In this document: piece by piece, positions 6,132-7,674 of the stretch
How the letters are laid out: every line of letters starts with the position of its first letter
How positions within the stretch are numbered: the first letter of the stretch is position 1
Assembly: GCA_937907305.1 (NCBI GenBank)
Contig: CALERQ010000120.1
Coordinates: 1 to 7,674, forward strand
Source of the DNA: an uncultured Clostridia bacterium
Lineage (GTDB): Bacteria > Bacillota > Clostridia > Oscillospirales > Ruminococcaceae
DNA: 7,674 bases
Reading direction: 5' to 3'
Notes under the pieces: model-generated
What the model saw: the letters and a program-made list of their open reading frames with translations, nothing else
Told to the model about the DNA's origin: nothing
Database searches by the model: none
Translations under genes and position numbers: made by a program

Positions 6132-6237
6132 CGTCAAACCTCCATCTTTTTACCGCTGGGCATCCTGCCGGCATGCCGTCTGAACTTCTTTCTGAAAACT
6201 CCTCCGGGTGCTCTGCCCCATACTCAAAGTACTTCAT
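6118..6237 (-). pseudogene. 39-codon ORF, possible remnant of an alpha/beta hydrolase gene
   Basis: On the minus strand ATG at 6237-6235 has AAGGAGG (6250-6244) 6 nt upstream, an excellent site. The frame runs 39 codons to TAA at 6120-6118, overlapping the methyltransferase start by 14 nt. The first residues, MKYFEYGAEHPE, resemble from memory the N-terminus of small alpha/beta hydrolases in Firmicutes, which continue with a strand and an HG motif. Here the sequence instead turns to EEFSERSSDG and ends in RWRFDDVLG, with no hydrolase core. My reading is an internally deleted hydrolase gene that kept its start and now acts as a short coupled leader ORF. It could also be an unrelated small protein. 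The translation signal is clear; the origin is uncertain. Confidence 0.4.
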
Positions 6238-6261
6238 CCGTTCCCTCCTTATTGCTGCGGC

Positions 6262-6290
6262 ATCTTATCCATGCAGTTAGTTTACGCTAA
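6262..6290 (-). promoter_or_regulatory. Probable promoter of the small ORF-methyltransferase unit
   Basis: On the minus strand TAAGAT (6267-6262) can serve as a -10. At 17 bp upstream is TTAGCG (6290-6285), a weak -35 lying inside the palindrome at 6274-6293. A weak -35 overlapped by an operator is plausible for a regulated promoter. Confidence 0.4.
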
Positions 6291-6293
6291 CTG
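6274..6293. promoter_or_regulatory. 20-bp palindrome, candidate TetR-type operator
   Basis: CAGTTAG (6274-6280) and CTAACTG (6287-6293) are perfect inverted arms around TTTACG. The site covers the -35 and part of the spacer of the minus-strand promoter for the methyltransferase unit. Length, symmetry and position suit a dimeric TetR/AcrR-type repressor; no such regulator is encoded in this window. Confidence 0.5.
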
Positions 6294-6343
6294 ATGTGCC
6301 AATGAAAAGCCGCCCCTCGGCAGCTATTTTTATAGAAAAAGGT

Positions 6344-6379
6344 AAAACCGGCAACACTTCTAAAAGTGCTGCCGGTTTT
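6344..6379. terminator. Strong terminator of the phosphatase-BRO operon
   Basis: The 16-nt arms 6344-6359 (AAAACCGGCAACACTT) and 6364-6379 pair at 15 of 16 positions around the loop CTAA. Read on the minus strand, the hairpin ends in TTTTACCTTTTT, so it terminates the transcript arriving from the BRO gene. The A/T-rich ends make it potentially bidirectional. Confidence 0.85.
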
Positions 6380-6441
6380 GTCATACCGCAACACTATAGA
6401 TTTTTTCGAGATCTGCTTTCAAAAAAATCGTTGTATGACAA
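6378..6441. repeat. Nested inverted repeats downstream of the BRO gene
   Basis: TTGTCATAC (6378-6386) is the inverse of GTATGACAA (6433-6441). Between them GATTTTTT (6399-6406) is the inverse of AAAAAATC (6422-6429). On the minus strand the local hairpin GTTGT-CAT-ACAAC is followed by GATTTTTTT, so part of this may be a weak first terminator ahead of the strong one at 6344-6379. It fills most of the gap between the BRO stop and that terminator; no gene is seen. Confidence 0.4.
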
Positions 6442-6465
6442 CAAGAAAAACTTGATGCGCAGAAC

Positions 6466-7350
6466 TCACTTGTCCTTTGATTCTTCAGTTGTGTCGGAAA
6501 CTGCGCCTTCCAACAGATCCGTCACGACCTGATTAAGCTGCGCTGCGTTCTTGGGCGTGATGACCGGCGTGTCCGACTGAGACTCAATGTCTTTTCTGGT
6601 TCGCCCTGCGACCTGGCCGCCTGCCTTGGCAACTGCCAGATTCTCTTGGAAGGTCGTCGGCTTGCGATCCTTTGAAAACTGCGTGGTTGTCGCCTCTGCC
6701 AGCATGTTCAGCACCAGTTCCAGCGTAGTCATATTATCACGGAGATTCTCTTTTTTCAAGCCCTTCAGATTCTTGTACTGCCGGGTGGACATACCGGACC
6801 AGGCTCTGGAGATCTCATCCGTGAGGATGGCGTACTCTACGCCTTTCTGCACACCGCGGGAATCCCATTCATCCGTCAGCTCCTTGCGTACTTGAATGGC
6901 CTGCAGCCGCTGGTTGATCCACTCACGGCTGTAACCCTTCTTGAGGTAGGTCTCCAACGCTCTGTCGATGGTCAGCTCCGGGTCGATGGTCTCCTCGATA
7001 CGCTCTCGGCCGACCTGAGCCAGCCACAGCTTGAACGGCTCTGCCTTTGGGGAAGGAATGGACTGGATGATACGCAGAAGCTGCTCCGTGTCAGCTACAT
7101 CGGTCAATCGTTTTTTGCCATCCGACGCAGTCATTTTCAACTGGTTACAGGCTGTAACCGTTTCATTTCCCTCATCCTTCAGGCGCTTCTTCGTTACCTT
7201 CCAGTAGTTACGAGCGGCCTGATAATCTGGCTGATCCGTTAAGACCGCAACGACATCAACGATGGAAAAGTACCATTCTTCCTTTTCCTCATCCCATGCG
7301 GTGCGAATGCGCTTGTCTTCGAACAATTGAATCTTATCATTTTGTGCCAT
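6466..7350 (-). CDS. BRO-N domain protein, DinD-like
   Basis: The 294-residue protein opens with KIQLFEDKRIRTAWDEEKEE, then WYFSIVDVVAVLTDQPDYQAARNYW. This is the BRO-N (phage antirepressor-type DNA-binding) domain at about residues 6-110. The middle part, LIQSIPSPKAEPFKLWLAQVGRER-like (92-117), YSREWINQRLQAIQVRKELTDEW (140-162) and GLKKENLRDNMTTLELVLNMLAE (197-219), matches chromosomal proteins related to E. coli DNA-damage-inducible protein D. The tail (about 240-294) is polar. DinD is reported to inhibit RecA filaments, but transfer of that role here is only inference. Start ATG at 7350 has GAGGTGA just upstream; a GTG at 7359 would overlap that site and is rejected. The gene lies 10 nt after a LMW phosphatase gene, so the two form an operon. 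BRO-N proteins are frequent on mobile elements, though no phage gene is visible here. Confidence 0.88.
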   Translation of the reverse strand: MAQNDKIQLFEDKRIRTAWDEEKEEWYFSIVDVVAVLTDQPDYQAARNYWKVTKKRLKDEGNETVTACNQLKMTASDGKKRLTDVADTEQLLRIIQSIPSPKAEPFKLWLAQVGRERIEETIDPELTIDRALETYLKKGYSREWINQRLQAIQVRKELTDEWDSRGVQKGVEYAILTDEISRAWSGMSTRQYKNLKGLKKENLRDNMTTLELVLNMLAEATTTQFSKDRKPTTFQENLAVAKAGGQVAGRTRKDIESQSDTPVITPKNAAQLNQVVTDLLEGAVSDTTEESKDK

Positions 7351-7360
7351 TTGAATCACC

Positions 7361-7674
7361 TCATTCTGTCATAAATTCTTTCAGAAGTCCTTGGCACCCC
7401 TCCAGCACATCCTGCCAAGTCGCCTCGAAATCCTCGGTGTACCATGGATCCGCCACATTGCCGGGACGAGCGGTGTTGTCCATCAGGAGGGACATCTTTT
7501 CGGCATAGTTGCCGCCGCAGATGCGGTACATATCCCGGAGGTTGGCCTGATCCATGCCAATTAGGAGATCGTATTCGTCGTAATCCCGATTTGTCAACTG
7601 CCGTGCGGCATGGCCTTCACAGGAGATCCCGTGCTCGGCCAGCTTGCGCCGTGCCGGAGGATAGACCGGGTTGC
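7361..7674 (-). CDS. Low-molecular-weight protein-tyrosine phosphatase, C-terminal part (cut by window edge)
   Basis: The minus-strand frame is open from the window edge to TGA at 7363-7361, showing 103 residues. It begins NPVYPPARRKLAEHGI, then Q-LTNRDYDEYDLLIGMDQANL, which is the typical middle of LMW-PTPs. VADPWYTEDFEATW near the end holds the DP(W/Y)Y loop with the general-acid Asp. LMW-PTPs are small cytosolic enzymes that dephosphorylate phosphotyrosine, and in some cases phospho-Arg or other substrates. The catalytic CX5R P-loop lies in the missing N-terminus, so activity cannot be judged. An internal methionine in frame at 7597 is not the start. Its stop overlaps the ribosome binding site of the BRO gene, which indicates translational coupling. 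Confidence 0.88.
   Translation of the reverse strand, partial: NPVYPPARRKLAEHGISCEGHAARQLTNRDYDEYDLLIGMDQANLRDMYRICGGNYAEKMSLLMDNTARPGNVADPWYTEDFEATWQDVLEGCQGLLKEFMTE

Noticed and set aside
5481..6290. Plus-strand open frame opposite the methyltransferase (269 codons)
   Set aside because: It is a mirror of the methyltransferase and of the small ORF; no family resemblance and no convincing start signal.
6296..6532. Plus-strand open frame of 78 codons after the palindrome
   Set aside because: It starts with GTG without a ribosome binding site, passes straight through the strong terminator hairpin and runs into the end of the BRO gene on the opposite strand.
1..7674. CRISPR arrays, tRNA/rRNA genes, insertion sequences
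   Set aside because: No regularly spaced repeats, no cloverleaf-like conserved tRNA segments, and no transposase or integrase motifs were seen on either strand.

Overview
The window looks like a chromosomal segment of an anaerobic gut-type Firmicute (Clostridia, probably Oscillospiraceae or relatives). This is inferred from moderately high GC, strong AGGAGG-type ribosome binding sites, TTGACA/TATAAT promoters, compact rho-independent terminators, and protein families common in that group (NhaC-type antiporter, DUF362-ferredoxin, DinD-like BRO protein, LMW tyrosine phosphatase). No taxonomic search was possible. I see no tRNA, rRNA, CRISPR array or transposase, and no gene-free stretch longer than 300 bases.

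Layout. Bases 1-333 (minus) hold the N-terminal part of a uridine-kinase-like P-loop kinase that runs off the left edge. It is divergent from trkH (483-1928, plus), a full-length potassium channel subunit; both promoters are readable in the 150-bp gap. Next comes an NhaC-family Na+/H+ antiporter (2085-3404, plus). Its leader is unusually structured: a good sigma-A promoter, a 51-bp nested dyad centred near the predicted transcription start, and a terminator-like hairpin between promoter and start codon. After an intrinsic terminator comes a DUF362 protein with two C-terminal [4Fe-4S] motifs (3506-4660, plus). It converges on mtnN (MTA/SAH nucleosidase, 4722-5402, minus) across a shared bidirectional terminator.

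Upstream of mtnN on the minus strand lies a class I SAM-dependent methyltransferase (5514-6131). It is preceded and overlapped by a 39-codon ORF (6118-6237) whose first dozen residues resemble the start of alpha/beta hydrolases, perhaps the remnant of a deleted gene. A 20-bp palindrome (6274-6293) sits at the promoter, as a TetR-type operator would. A second tiny ORF (16 aa) with a strong ribosome binding site follows the methyltransferase. The right end (6466-7674, minus) is a two-gene operon: a LMW protein-tyrosine phosphatase (N-terminus outside the window) and a BRO-N/DinD-like protein, ending in a strong 16-pair hairpin terminator.

How the genes fit together. TrkH and the NhaC-type protein both handle monovalent cations (K+ uptake, Na+/H+ exchange). 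The methyltransferase makes S-adenosylhomocysteine and MtnN removes it. The phosphatase/BRO pair is tightly coupled (10-nt gap), but its joint role is unknown. I did not find a clear multi-gene undescribed system. The most interesting signals are the nhaC leader, the truncated ORF with its palindrome, and the phosphatase-BRO pairing.
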